Notes under the pieces: model-generated
The model's database searches: none
What the model saw: only the letters and a program-made list of their open reading frames with translations
Told to the model about the DNA's origin: nothing
Translations under genes and position numbers: made by a program
Shown here: positions 35,638 to 46,170 of the stretch, in pieces
How the letters are laid out: every line of letters begins with the position of its first letter
Numbering within the stretch: the stretch's first letter is position 1
DNA from: Sinotaia quadrata
Lineage: Eukaryota > Mollusca > Gastropoda > Architaenioglossa > Viviparidae
NCBI GenBank assembly: GCA_028829895.1
Contig: CM054180.1
Coordinates: forward strand, 107,666,635 to 107,730,634
Reading direction: 5' to 3'
Length of the DNA: 64,000 bases

Positions 35638-36184
35638 TGTAATTCCATATATTAGCAATGTTCTGGAGATGCTAGTTGTAATTCCATATATTAGCAATGT
35701 TCTGGAGATGCTAGTTGTAATTCCATACATTAGCATTGTTCTGGAGATGCTAGTTGTAACTCCATACATTAGCATTGTTCTGGAGATGCTAGTTGTAATT
35801 CCATACATTAGCATTGTTCTGGAGATGCTAGTTGTAACTCCATACATTAGCATTGTTCTGGAGATGCTAGTTGTAACTCCATACATTAGCATTGTTCTGG
35901 AGATGCTAGTTGTAACTCCATACATTAGCATTGTTCTGGAGATGCTAGTTGTAACTCCATACATTAGCATTGTTCTGGAGATGCTAGTTGTAACTCCATA
36001 CATTAGCATTGTTCTGGAGATGCTAGTTGTAACTCCATACATTAGCATTGTTCTGGAGATGCTAGTTGTAATTCCATACATTAGCATTGTTCTGGAGATG
36101 CTAGTTGTAATTCCATACATTAGCATTGTTCTGGAGATGCTAGTTGTAATTCCATACATTAGCATTGTTCTGGAGATGCTAGTT
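35638..36184. repeat. Minisatellite, 39-bp unit, 14 copies
   Basis: TGGAGATGCTAGTTGTAACT followed by CCATACATTAGCATTGTTC repeats. At 39 bp the period is 13 codons, so long frames open on both strands (+ strand repeat MLVVTPYISIVLE). The main polymorphism is GTAATTCC/GTAACTCC, an Ile/Thr replacement in the + frame, which argues against protein-level constraint. Confidence 0.97.
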
Positions 36185-36887
36185 GCCCAGTTTGATTTTA
36201 ATAATCGAGAACCATGGTGCGATGACAAGATTCAATCTGAAGCCAGCATTGAACTCCAATGTGAGATGAAGAGGCCATGCTGAAGCCGTCATTGTCCTTG
36301 AGAATGTACTGACTTGCCTAAGATTAGATGTACATGTGGGATATTCACAGAAAACTAGATGCAATTTCTGCCCAGAAGAGAGCCTGCAGAATTAAAGTGT
36401 AGTATCGTGAACAAGAAAACAAGTTATGTATCAAATCTATTTAGTGACAAATGTATTTAATTTCCTCCAATCTTGCATGAAGTTATTTTATTTTTTAAAA
36501 TTATTTTTTGAACTTGTTTGAGTGAGTTAATATGCAGGATTAATTATTCATAAAGAATATTTGCATAGACACAGCGTAATAAATATTTTAAGTCCAGAAT
36601 ACATTACCTTCAATATAAATTAGCACTAATTGTATTTTTAGTCTACAATTTGTTCTAGAGCTATACAGAAACACTTCCGAGAAAATCACTTCAGTCAGAA
36701 CTAGGCAGGTGGAATTATAATCACAGATAATGATACTGTTGCTTACATATAAGATATCTTGAATTTACATTTGTTCTGATTTTTAACTCTTTTGATGTAA
36801 TAGAAATTAGATGCAAGAATTAAGATTGTTTACTTAGATCAGAGAATGAGTTAACAGTGAATGTGTGACAATGTTGTGAGCTGTGTT

Positions 36888-37045
36888 GTACACTCTAATT
36901 TATTAACTACACTGACTACATTTAGTGCATATGTTATTGTTAAAATTGTGCTCTCTAATTTATTTAACTACACTGAGCTACATTTAGTGCAGATGTTATT
37001 GTTAAAATTGTGCTAATTTATTAACTACCGTGAGATATATTTAGT
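36888..37045. repeat. Tandem repeat, about 60-bp unit, 2-3 copies
   Basis: CTCTAATTTATTAACTACAC, TACATTTAGTGCA and GTTATTGTTAAAATTGTG recur in order, with a decayed third copy. Confidence 0.9.
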
Positions 37046-37255
37046 TCAGATTTTATTATTAACTTTGTAAACTATGTATAATCTCTAACCCAGTTTAAGG
37101 GAGAAATGTTACATCAATCTGGGCAGTGGTATATAACACAGTTTTAATAAATTTAAAGAAATGTTGGTGTAGTCTGCTGTAGAAATACAAAATAGCTGTA
37201 ACATTTTGAAACTTGTGTTAATGTCCTCATTTGTTGGCATACTATTTACAGCAGG

Positions 37256-37273
37256 ATGTGTGTGTGTGTATGT

Positions 37274-37340
<67 letters not shown>
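37256..37340. repeat. (GT)n microsatellite
   Basis: Almost pure GT with two early interruptions. Confidence 0.97.
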
Positions 37341-37343
<3 letters not shown>

Positions 37344-38546
37344 ACAAAGCAGCACTTAGCATTGCAATATATATTTCAAAACACTTTTAGGTGTGTGCAT
37401 ATTCGTCTTTACGGAAAACCACATTTAGATTGTTATTTTGATGAATCAAGGACCGTCCATTCTTATTTAAGCTTCAAATGCACTTTATGATTATTAAAGG
37501 GTTAATATACTTTAATAGGGATTATATCAATTAACGATTTAAGATAGGTTTCTAAATCCTTTATTTGATGATTTCGTTGATGTAGAACATTTGGAACAGA
37601 CTCAATTGATTTCTGAGTTCCGAAATTAATTCATCTAAGATATAAAAGAAGATAAATATGAGAATTTGGTAATGGGTTTGAAACATGGCAAGAATGTCTT
37701 TTCATACTGTCTAGTTCGGCTACAGGAAATTCGATAATTAATAATAATAGTTTATGATGATTATTATGTACTATGTTACTAAAAACTTTATCTACAGAAG
37801 CCTATTTCCAGACTGTACAGGAGATATGAATAGGGATGTCAATTTTTAAAGTGACGTTACTCTCAGAGTAAACACATGCGTAGAGTTACCTTCCGTCGTT
37901 ATTATTTGATCGAACGTACTTTATCTACTTCTATTATGATCGAACGTACTTTATCTACTTCTATTATTGCAAAAACTAAGTGTCTCATTAATATTTCCTA
38001 TCTGTATGCAGATTAATGTTTATTCGTTAAATATTACGTTTAAAATAATAAATTAGTTTTCAAACTATAAACTCTAAAAAACCAAATGCAAACAAACCGC
38101 TAACGTCGTCTAAAGAAGCGATGCAATTTAATGATTAACAATAACTGAGGAGATAATGCTTAGTTGAAGTTACAATGTTGTAGTAGGCGCTTGGTGGGTG
38201 AGAGGAATACTTTCTCATCTGGCATACCGATAAAACGAGATCAAACTCTCCCTTGGTTGCTGGGATTTCTTCCTAACGTCTCTCATCTCCCTGGGTCATA
38301 AATCACACCAGTCATGATTGTAAGTGTGAAAACATACCCATTGCATTCACAATTTGTGCTTACAAACTGTAAATGCTGTAAATGCTCGATTACATACAAG
38401 TGTTACGGTGCATATTAAAATTTGGGAAGCGAGAGGAATATTCCCTGACTCCCCGTGGCTGTTGTTCATTTCCGTAATCCTGAGTCATATGGCTCTAGTT
38501 TTTCTTCCTTTTCTTTCCATAAATCTCGTGAAACGATCTATTTATA
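37341..38546. other. Intergenic stretch with a 30-bp direct duplication
   Basis: GATCGAACGTACTTTATCTA plus CTTCTATTAT occurs twice back to back at about 37908-37967. GAGAGGAATAYTT and TGGYTGYTG segments near 38202 and 38434 may be an old larger duplication. No gene was recognised. Confidence 0.5.
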
Positions 38547-38706
38547 AAAGATTTTTCTGTGTGCGTGTATTTATCAACCCCTCTTCCGTCCAGACTGTCT
38601 ACAATCTCTCTCAACTGTCTCTATATAATATATATATAAGATTGTTCTGTATGCGTGTATTTATCAATCCCACTTCCGTCCAGACTGTCTACAATCTCTC
38701 TCAACT
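38547..38706. repeat. Tandem duplication, 90-bp unit, 2 copies
   Basis: GCGTGTATTTATCAA recurs at 38563 and 38653, followed by CTTCCGTCCAGACTGTCTAC and AATCTCTCTCAACT in each. Confidence 0.95.
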
Positions 38707-39133
38707 ATAACTGAGACCACTTGGATCCATTAATAGAAAAAATACTTTACAATAAAAAGTATTGTAATAAAATACAATAAAAAATTTAAAACAATGGCTT
38801 CACTATTCTCTTCTCGCTATCCATTAAATTTTTGCTACTTTCACTTGTGTACTGAACTGCTTTTGAAAGAAAAGTTAAATGAATACATTACTAAAACATT
38901 TACGTCAAGGACAGTCTGGCAATCAAGCTCCAGTGAAGGTATTTGCTTCCATCAGTGAAGCCAGTCTAGTCTAAGACTATAAGCAGCCAAAGAAAGAGAA
39001 AAAGGAAAGGAAACGGCACTAGCAGATGCTTTCTTGGTTGCAAACGGTAAAACTGGAATCAGTTCCAATCTAAAAAGCAAACAATATTCTCCGATTTATG
39101 TCGTCCGCAGACTGTCTGTGAAGTAGATGGTAA

Positions 39134-39147
39134 CCCGTAGGTGGCGC
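39134..39147 (+). promoter_or_regulatory. CTCF-like motif upstream of the Lhx2/9 promoter
   Basis: CCCGTAGGTGGCGC matches CCASYAGRKGGCRS at 13 of 14 positions; only the third base differs. It lies about 50 bp upstream of the CCAAT box and 1.8 kb upstream of the ATG. CTCF is conserved across bilaterian animals and binds near many developmental promoters. The match is visible; occupancy is inferred. Confidence 0.5.
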
Positions 39148-39193
39148 ACCAAGTGACTGACAGGTCGCACCAGAGTTAAAAATCACAAACTAC

Positions 39194-39302
39194 AGCCAAT
39201 CAGCGCTCAATTCTACAATCTCGGCTCGCTGCAGTCTCGCTGAAATCTCTCTCCTCTACAGCACGAGCTTCGCTTTCCTGTCCTAATGGCATATAGGCGG
39301 GG
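39194..39302 (+). promoter_or_regulatory. Likely core promoter of the Lhx2/9 gene: CCAAT box and GC box
   Basis: AGCCAATCAGC (39194-39204) is a full NF-Y consensus. GGCGGGG (39296-39302) is an Sp/KLF GC box. Both sit in the longest GC-richer, non-repetitive stretch of the window (about 39100-39600), with no TATA box at the usual distance. The transcription start is probably between 39250 and 39450, giving a 5' leader of about 1.5 kb or one shortened by a 5' intron. A 105-codon minus-strand frame across this stretch (39600 to 39283) is not recognised. Confidence 0.45.
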
Positions 39303-39933
39303 TTTCTATCTCCCTTTGCAGGCAGCGAAATCCCTCCCCTCTCATTTGCACTAACTTCAGCCAGGCGCCGCGGCATGTCGGCTCAGTGTATTCAAGACTG
39401 AAAGGCCCATAAGCGAGGAAGCGAGTTTGGGAGCAAAGGGACCTTCGCGCGAGAGCAACAGCCATAATTAGGCCCAGCCTGTGCACAGGAGCGTGAAAAT
39501 CAAACAAACGAGACCGAGAGTGGGTGCTGGCCAGCTCCTTCTCCCTACCAAACGTTCTCGACTTCAGGTCTAAAACGCGAGAGTGGATGAGATCTGTCAA
39601 AATAAGCCTAATATCTTTTATCTTGGAACCATCTTGCAGATCATTTCTGCTATAAGCTCCAGTAGTGCATCAGGTTCGTTTCGCGCCCTTCTTAGGAACA
39701 GCGACAGTTTACTGACATGGAACCACCAACACTGTAGGTGAAAGGGTGTTTGTATAACTGGTCGAGCTACCATGTACCCGTGTACCCGTTTAAACTGAAA
39801 GTGTGGCTGAAAAGATTTACGTGACCTGTTGTGTTATTCTCATGAGTCAGTGTGAGTGTTTTACTTGACTGCACCTTATTGTATGCTCTGGGAATTCCGG
39901 ACCTATACACTGTCGTTCTGTGAAATAATTTCT

Positions 39934-39968
39934 CCCCCCCCCAAAAAAAAAAAAAATAAAAAAAATAT
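39934..39968. repeat. Poly-C then poly-A tract
   Basis: About nine C residues are followed by A-rich sequence with single T interruptions. Confidence 0.92.
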
Positions 39969-40408
39969 ACCTTTGGACGGTATGCTGAGAGCGCAACATC
40001 TTTCTTACAGCACGTTCGTCTGTACCTCTTGTACATATTACAGTCTGTGACATCGTTGCATTTTTTAAATGCTCGGAAATGAGTCATTTACAGCCTGCTT
40101 TCATTATGTAACAACCTATAAATACTATCTCATGTAGCAAAAGAAATAATCTCATTATATGGCGTTTTGTGTAATACTAAAAGAAATACTGCAGGCGCGA
40201 ATGAAAAATAAATTGATGCAATCTTTAAATTATTATACTGGCTTATGTGGAAATTGAATATATTAACAACTTCAGCTCGAACAACTGATAAACTGTTTCG
40301 TGTCGTTTGTTTCTTTCTTTCGCCTGTGCTGAGAAGAAAGTATATACAGCTAAATAAACGCGATAGCATCACGTTGAACAGAGGTCATTTCAACAGCGTC
40401 ACGGCGAC

Positions 40409-40501
40409 ATGAGAGCCCGGGGCTCTGGGGATGCAATCTACAACAACAATCTCGCCATTGGACAACAGCTTGTAAGGGAACTGTTTATTCCGGATTTCTA
40501 A
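40409..40501 (+). other. Possible upstream ORF in the Lhx2/9 5' leader
   Basis: ATG at 40409 opens 30 codons (MRARGSGDAIYNNNLAIGQQ...) and stops at TAA 40499, about 430 bp before the main ATG. The sequence around it is GC-richer and non-repetitive, like a transcribed leader. An internal CTT|GTAAGG at about 40470 could be a donor, in which case this would be a 5' exon. The peptide is not recognised. Confidence 0.25.
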
Positions 40502-40930
40502 CATTACATCATCTCTTTCTAGTAACTTTATTCAGGTCCTAATTTAAAAACTTCCTCACTATAAAGGTAAAACAATGATTTTGTAAGACCGTCCTGTCAA
40601 ACATAAACTAAAATTTATATATTTATAAATAATTTGTATAATATCTAGTAACGAATAATTTATGGGGGAAAGATAAGACACAAGAGTATTCTCGATCGTA
40701 ATAATAATAATAGTAATAGTAATAATCAGGTGCTGACCAAATATTTCTTTTGTTGGATCAGCCTACCTTGTCTATCGAGACAACGGTTATATGGTAATTG
40801 CATACAGCCCCGTCGGAGTACGACAATAAGAACTTGTAACACGGCACGCAGAAAATTTGGTCAGTCATCGTCACGCACAAGGGAGCCCCAGAAGACGGTG
40901 TGATTGTCTCGTTCTTCAAAGGTCGGACCT

Positions 40931-41617
40931 ATGGGAGTAGAGACAAAGTGGGTGGGTGAAAACCACCAATATCGCCACCACGACCACGTCGGGGGTCACC
41001 ACCACCACCACCATCATTACCATCACCATCATCATCGAAACGACAAAGACGACAAGCTCGCTGTCGAGAGTTGCGAAAGAAGCATCAGGCTGGGTGTCCA
41101 AAGTCTGCACCACTTCGACCACCCGTTATTCCACAACCAGAACCACATTTACGATCACGACCACGACCCTAGTCAGTCCAGCACATACAACCACTACGAT
41201 CATTACGATTTTGATCGGGACGAGAAAAGTTCGGGCCCTTTCGATTTGTCTGTGGGAGATTCCATTTTGCAGGAGCATAGCCACAATTACTCCATCACTT
41301 CTGTCGGGACAGCTTTTAACGGTTTTTACAACTGCGACGACAATTTTCGAAAGTCTAACCACGTGGTTCTAACATCTGCTGCGCCGGACGGGTGCAGGAA
41401 ACCTACCCCGGTCCCCACCACGGTTCACCCGTGTGTACCCACCCCTTTCCCACCCGGGTTCCAGTTTTCGCAACCCATGTCCCCCAGGGGGCAACAGTGC
41501 GAGAGCAGCATGGTGGAAAATACTGGTCTTGCTCCGTCGTCGTCATCGGATGGAGAAGCAAACAATGACAATCTCCGACGCACAGCCGTTTTCGATCGTC
41601 AGTGTGTCAACCAGAAG
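40931..41617 (+). CDS. Lhx2/9: Lhx2/9 (apterous-class) LIM-homeobox gene, coding exon 1
   Basis: 229 codons from ATG 40931 to a good donor, AAG|GTACGT, at 41618. An in-frame TGA at 40901 and the absence of another upstream ATG fix the start; its context (CCT-ATG-G) is moderate. The product has no folded domain in this exon. A histidine-rich segment covers residues 12-35 (seven His, Tyr, five His), followed by His/Asp-rich stretches around residues 60-100 (HDHDPSQSSTYNHYDHYDFD), a Ser/Pro-rich part (CRKPTPVPTTVHPCVPTPFP) near residues 160-185, and SSSSDGEANND near 207-217. Assignment rests on the phase-0 match to exon 2, which carries the LIM domain, and on position and strand. A long low-complexity N-terminal region also precedes the LIM domains in insect apterous. 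An intervening unseen exon in the 21.7-kb intron is possible. The protein would be a nuclear transcription factor. Confidence 0.7.
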
Positions 41618-41836
41618 GTACGTGGTCAGTAAGTCAGTGTGCCAACCATTGTAGGTAGTCAGTAAGTCAGTATGTCAACCAAAGAGTAAATAATCAGTAA
41701 GTCAGGATTTCAACAAAGGGTAGGTAATGAAGTTCAGTATGTCAACCAAAGGGTAAATAATCAGTAAGTCAGGATTTCAACAAAGGGTAGGTAATGAAGT
41801 TCAGTATGTCAACCAGAAGATTGAGAGTCACTAATT
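41600..41836 (+). repeat. Minisatellite seeded from the exon 1 splice donor, 7 units of 32-35 bp
   Basis: Units begin CAGTRTG(T/C)CAACCA or CAGGATTTCAACAAA at 41600, 41635, 41668, 41703, 41735, 41770 and 41802. The first unit spans the exon 1/intron 1 boundary and encodes the last six codons. Spacings 35/33/35/32/35/32 show a 67-bp dimer. Each copy holds a donor-like sequence at the equivalent place (AGAGTAAAT, AGGGTAAAT, AGGGTAGGTAAT). The last unit regains CAACCAGAAG exactly as in exon 1 but with AT in place of GT. Confidence 0.93.
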
Positions 41837-42159
41837 CAGAATTGACTGTACACATGACAATCATGAGTCTCTATAAAATTGTAAATTCGATATTTTATTT
41901 TTGTGATGAATTATATGCAATACATTAGCTGTGTGTTTGCATGGGTTTGTGTATGTATATGTTTGTGGTAGTGTTCATTTTTGATAATATGTATTATTTT
42001 CAATTTTGCGAACAATGTGTTGCGATGATGGTTACAAGTTTTAGCTATTGAGCATCATTAATTACGGTGTCCATTTTTGGATTGGACACTTATTTGGTCA
42101 GTCTGTGTAAAGATGTGAGTGTATTAATGTTGGTGAAAGAGTACTTTATGCAAGTGCAA

Positions 42160-42285
42160 AGTTTTCTGTGTGAGTGTGTGTGAGTGAGTGAGTGTGTGTG
42201 TATGTGTGTGCGTGTGTGTGTATGTGTGTGCGTATGTGTGTATGTGTGTGCGTATGTATGAATCAGTGTGCGAATGTGAATAAGT
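42160..42285. repeat. Imperfect GT/GTGA/GTAT microsatellite
   Basis: GTGTGAGTGAGTG-type units pass into GTGTGTGTATGTGTGTGCGT units. Confidence 0.94.
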
Positions 42286-42482
42286 GCACGCCATAAGTGC
42301 GTTTGTAGTGGCATGTGTTTGTGTATGCATATGTGCGAGAAAGTGTTTAGTTAGTTTATAATACAGTCAAGTCATTGAAAAGATGTTTAGCACCTTAACA
42401 TGCTTGTTATTTATCTTGCACAATTGTAAATTTTATTTAGTTTTTATATACTATTCAAAATGGTGCCTATTTTGACAATGTT

Positions 42483-42585
<103 letters not shown>

Positions 42586-42739
42586 CTCTATACACACGGG
42601 CGCGCGTGTGCTCGAATTCCAGTTTGAATATTTTTGAGAAACAGATGCTATTTGTACTTTTATAACAATTTTAAATTGTGCTATATCGCAGCAATCGTTT
42701 GCATCTAATTCTTTCTCTTCATCACTCGTGAAAAGCGCC

Positions 42740-42764
42740 CTCACCCCCACCCCCACCCCCACGC
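42740..42764. repeat. (CACCCC)n tract
   Basis: Four CACCCC hexamers, a possible KLF/Sp or G-quadruplex target on the minus strand. Confidence 0.9.
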
Positions 42765-42910
42765 CACTCCACACGTATGTAGTACACACTCTCATATCGC
42801 ATTCTCTAACGCCCAACCATCCCTTCCAGTTAGAATGCATGCCATATACAGATCAGAGTGTAGGGATTGAGTGGATCAATATATCGGATGCATTATGAAT
42901 TAGGTACTGA

Positions 42911-43169
42911 CCATGGTAATGATTTCTGTTTGTCTAATCTCCCATGGTAATGAATTTAGATTTCTGTTTGTCTAATCTCCCATGGTAATGAATTTAGATT
43001 TCTGTTTGTCTAATCTCCCATGGTAATGAATTTAGATTTCTGTTTGTCTAATCTCCCATGGTAATGAATTTAGATTTCTGTTTGTCTAATCTCCCATGGT
43101 AATGAATTTAGATTTCTGTTTGTCTAATCTCCCATGGTAATGAATTTAGATTTCTGTTTGTCTAATTTC
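42911..43169. repeat. Minisatellite, 38-bp unit, about 7 copies, with FOX and homeodomain-like cores
   Basis: CATGGTAATGAATTTAGATT followed by TCTGTTTGTCTAATCTCC repeats almost without change. Each unit has TAATGA, TAATCT and TGTTTGT (FOX core TGTTTRY), so the array is also a homotypic site cluster. Confidence 0.96.
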
Positions 43170-43338
43170 CGAACAGCCTCGCGTTAGTAACTTAACCAGG
43201 TGACATTTTATCTTTTCAATCGACGAGAACCATTTATTAATGACAAATAGAGCTACATTTTAGTTTATATTTTATTTAATTTGTGTTTTAGGAGTAGCAA
43301 CATCGCCTTTCAGCTATTTTACAATAACAGTACTTTTT

Positions 43339-43340
<2 letters not shown>

Positions 43341-43407
<67 letters not shown>

Positions 43408-43413
43408 TCACAT
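43341..43413. repeat. (CA)n microsatellite
   Basis: Pure CA ending in CACTCACTCACA. Confidence 0.97.
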
Positions 43414-43925
43414 TATAAAGTACACAATGAATTTATTTTCACTTCATCTAATCATCAGTTCCTTTCTTTGCGCAGTAAGCATGGAAAAAAGTTGTTAGAG
43501 GAAATTATTTTCTTCATTGCAGTCATTGCAGGCTTGTTTTTAATTCGTAAACATAACTTTGTAGAGAGACCATTTATAAAGTTACCACTATACATTCAAT
43601 ATCAATGGCCATAAATTAATTCATGAAATACATATTTATTCGCTCTTGTCCTAAATTTGGCTTCTGTAGGTAGCATATACAAATATAAGTTATTTGCATG
43701 GAATTAAATGAGAGACAAGTATATTTTATATTTTTCATAACAACAAATTCCACAAACACGTAGCTGACCTAAATCGAGACTGACAATGGCCGTAGTGGCA
43801 ATATGCTATTGTTGTGTTCTTAAATACGCATTTATAAAGAATTATTATTTTTTGTCCTAAAAGTGAAATGTATTATACATAAATTGTTCGGTTCAGATTA
43901 CTATAAACTATATTTAGCGTTACAG
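43414..43925. other. AT-rich intronic stretch, nothing recognised
   Basis: Frequent stops and no motif clusters. Confidence 0.55.
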
Positions 43926-43948
43926 TATACACACAGACACACATACAC

Positions 43949-44011
<63 letters not shown>
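43926..44011. repeat. (CA)n microsatellite
   Basis: CACACAT-type units pass into pure CA. Confidence 0.97.
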
Positions 44012-44013
<2 letters not shown>

Positions 44014-44057
44014 TGAAATAAAATAAATGAAGTGTGCAAACTTTTCAAATAATAACA

Positions 44058-44815
44058 CCTAAATCGATATGTTAAGTTCTAATGACGTAATAAGAACTAA
44101 GCGATACTTTATGCTTTGATTAAATAATAACAACTAACGTGATATGTTAAGTTCTAATTAAGTAATGACAGCTAAGAGGTATGTTAAGTTTTGACGATAT
44201 AATGACAACTAATAGATATATATAAAGTTCTAATTAAGTAATGACAGCTAAGAGGTATGTTAAGTTTTGACGATATAATGACAACTAATAGATATATATA
44301 AAGTTCTAATTATGTCAGCTAAGAGGTATATTAAGTTCTGATGATATAATGACAACTAATAGATATATTAAGTTCTGATTAAGAGGTATGTTAAGTTTTG
44401 ACTATATAATGACAACTAATAGGCATATTAAGTTCTGATTAAGTACTGACAGCTAAGAGGTATGTTAAGTTCTGATGATATAATGACAAATAATAGGTAT
44501 ATTAAGTTCTGATTAAGTACTGACAGCTAAGAGGTATGTTAAGTTCTGATGATATAATGACAACTATATAAGTTCTGATTAAGAGGTATGTTAAGTTCTG
44601 ATGATATAATGACAACTATATAAGTTCTGATGATATAATGACAACTATATAAGTTCTGATTAAGTAATGACAGCTAAGAGGTATGTTAAGTTCTGATGAT
44701 ATAATGACAAATAATAGGTATATTAAGTTCTGATTAAGTAATGACAGTTAAGAGGTATGTTAAGTTCTGATGATATAATGACAACTATATAAGTTCTGAT
44801 TAAGTAAAGTGGCAG
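44058..44815. repeat. Compound minisatellite, about 37/74-bp units, about 20 half-units
   Basis: TATGTTAAGTTCTGATGATA, TAATGACAACTAATAGGTAT and TTAAGTAATGACAGCTAAGA occur in shuffled order. Deletions of half-units give local variants (TATAAGTTCTGATTAAG). This is the longest array in the window (about 760 bp). Confidence 0.93.
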
Positions 44816-45894
44816 TATGTAGACATTGAGCAAAGTTATTACTTGTTGTTATTGAGGGTGAAACTGCATCTCTTGCCTCTTGGTCGTTTCCCGTGTTTCA
44901 GACCCTGTGTTAGGAGGCCGAAATTCAGGCTCAGTAACCGAAGTTGACACGACTTTATTTTTCTTTCTCAGTGTTTGTAAACTCTTTCCGTCTGATGATA
45001 CAAACAGCTGACTCAGCTCTTTGGTAGAGGAACGAATTTAGGTCTTTAAGACCAGAGGCTATAATCTAAGTAAAATCTTTTCCGTGAAAGGTTCAAATGA
45101 ATTTATTGAAGATAATTTTATTTCATTTAGTTGTATGTGTGCAATATTATATGTGTGGGTGGATGGGTGGGTGGGGGTTATTCACTAATTAATTTTTTCC
45201 AAACATATAAAATTCCATGTATTAATGTGTGAAACATGTAAATGTTAATTAGTTTTATACATATAAATTATGTATGTATGTATGTGTATGTGTGTGTTTG
45301 ATGTGTCTTATTCATTAGTTCATAATTTACTTATGTTTTAAAATGCAAAGTATTACTCTCTATTTTTTCACATATCAAACATATAAATGCATTGAAATAA
45401 TTTTAATTTTAATTTAATTAATTTTATTATTATTTGTTTGTTTTTCTTAGAGTTGTAAAAATATTTGTTTGCTTCTCTCTCGTATTGTTTTCAAATGTTT
45501 TGTTTATTTTATATTTTATATTATTTCTAAAACTCCCTCTTACAATATTATAAAGATTTTCTCTTTTAAATGATTTTTTTAATTAAAGAGATCAAAACGC
45601 TGCGAAATATTCCCAAATATTCAAGCATCTTACTGTATGATGATGACCAAGTGTTCTTATTCTAAGACTGTCCAATCTCTTGAAGAGTTTAATGTTTTCA
45701 TGGACATTTCTAAAAAATGTCTTAATTTTCAAGCGACACGTGTTGATTTCTTATTTTACTAGTTCTGCGCACTTGAAAAATTTACAAATGAAATAAAACT
45801 ATTCATCTGTTCCAAATGATATGCTAGTAGGGCTTGTGAAACTCAATAAATTTGATAAATCTACATGCAATGTTGCCTATATCATGGTCAACTG
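44816..45894. other. AT-rich intronic stretch, nothing recognised
   Basis: A short GTGGGTGGATGGGTGGGTGG tract near 45155 and GTAT/GTGT tetramers near 45270. Otherwise dense stops. Confidence 0.5.
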
Positions 45895-46170
45895 ATGCAT
45901 TAGCGTACCATATTGAATCTATTTACCATATTGCAACTAAATTTGCCATACTCGTGAAACTATTTGCCATATTGCCTCAAGGCTACTAGTGAGTCTATTA
46001 CCAGATTGCAACTAAATTTGCCGTACTCGCGAATGTATTTGCCATGTTGAAATGAAAAATTGCCGTACTCGTAAATCCATTTGCCATATCGTATCTAAAT
46101 TTGCCAAACTCATGAATCTATTTGCCAAATTAAAACTGAACTTGCCGTACTCAGGAATCAACTTGCCACG
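45895..46170. repeat. Degenerate minisatellite, about 40-bp unit, about 6 copies
   Basis: ATTTGCCATATTGCAACTAA and ATTTGCCGTACTCGTGAATC alternate with many substitutions; echoes such as ACTTGCCATATCG appear as late as 46670. Confidence 0.8.

Noticed and set aside
35572..36283. Long open frames (204 and 218 codons) on both strands with a 13-residue repeat
   Set aside because: A 39-bp minisatellite without stops; unit differences include replacements and both strands are open alike.
39283..39600. 105-codon minus-strand frame over the Lhx2/9 promoter region
   Set aside because: GC-richer sequence has fewer stops; the peptide matches nothing I know and the promoter elements fit the + strand gene better.
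40904..40930. Extension of exon 1 frame upstream to a TTG codon
   Set aside because: An in-frame TGA lies at 40901 and eukaryotic genes rarely start at TTG; the ATG at 40931 was chosen.
41618..41632. Read-through of exon 1 into VRGQ and a stop
   Set aside because: The GTACGT donor and phase match with exon 2 make splicing far more likely than termination at 41632.
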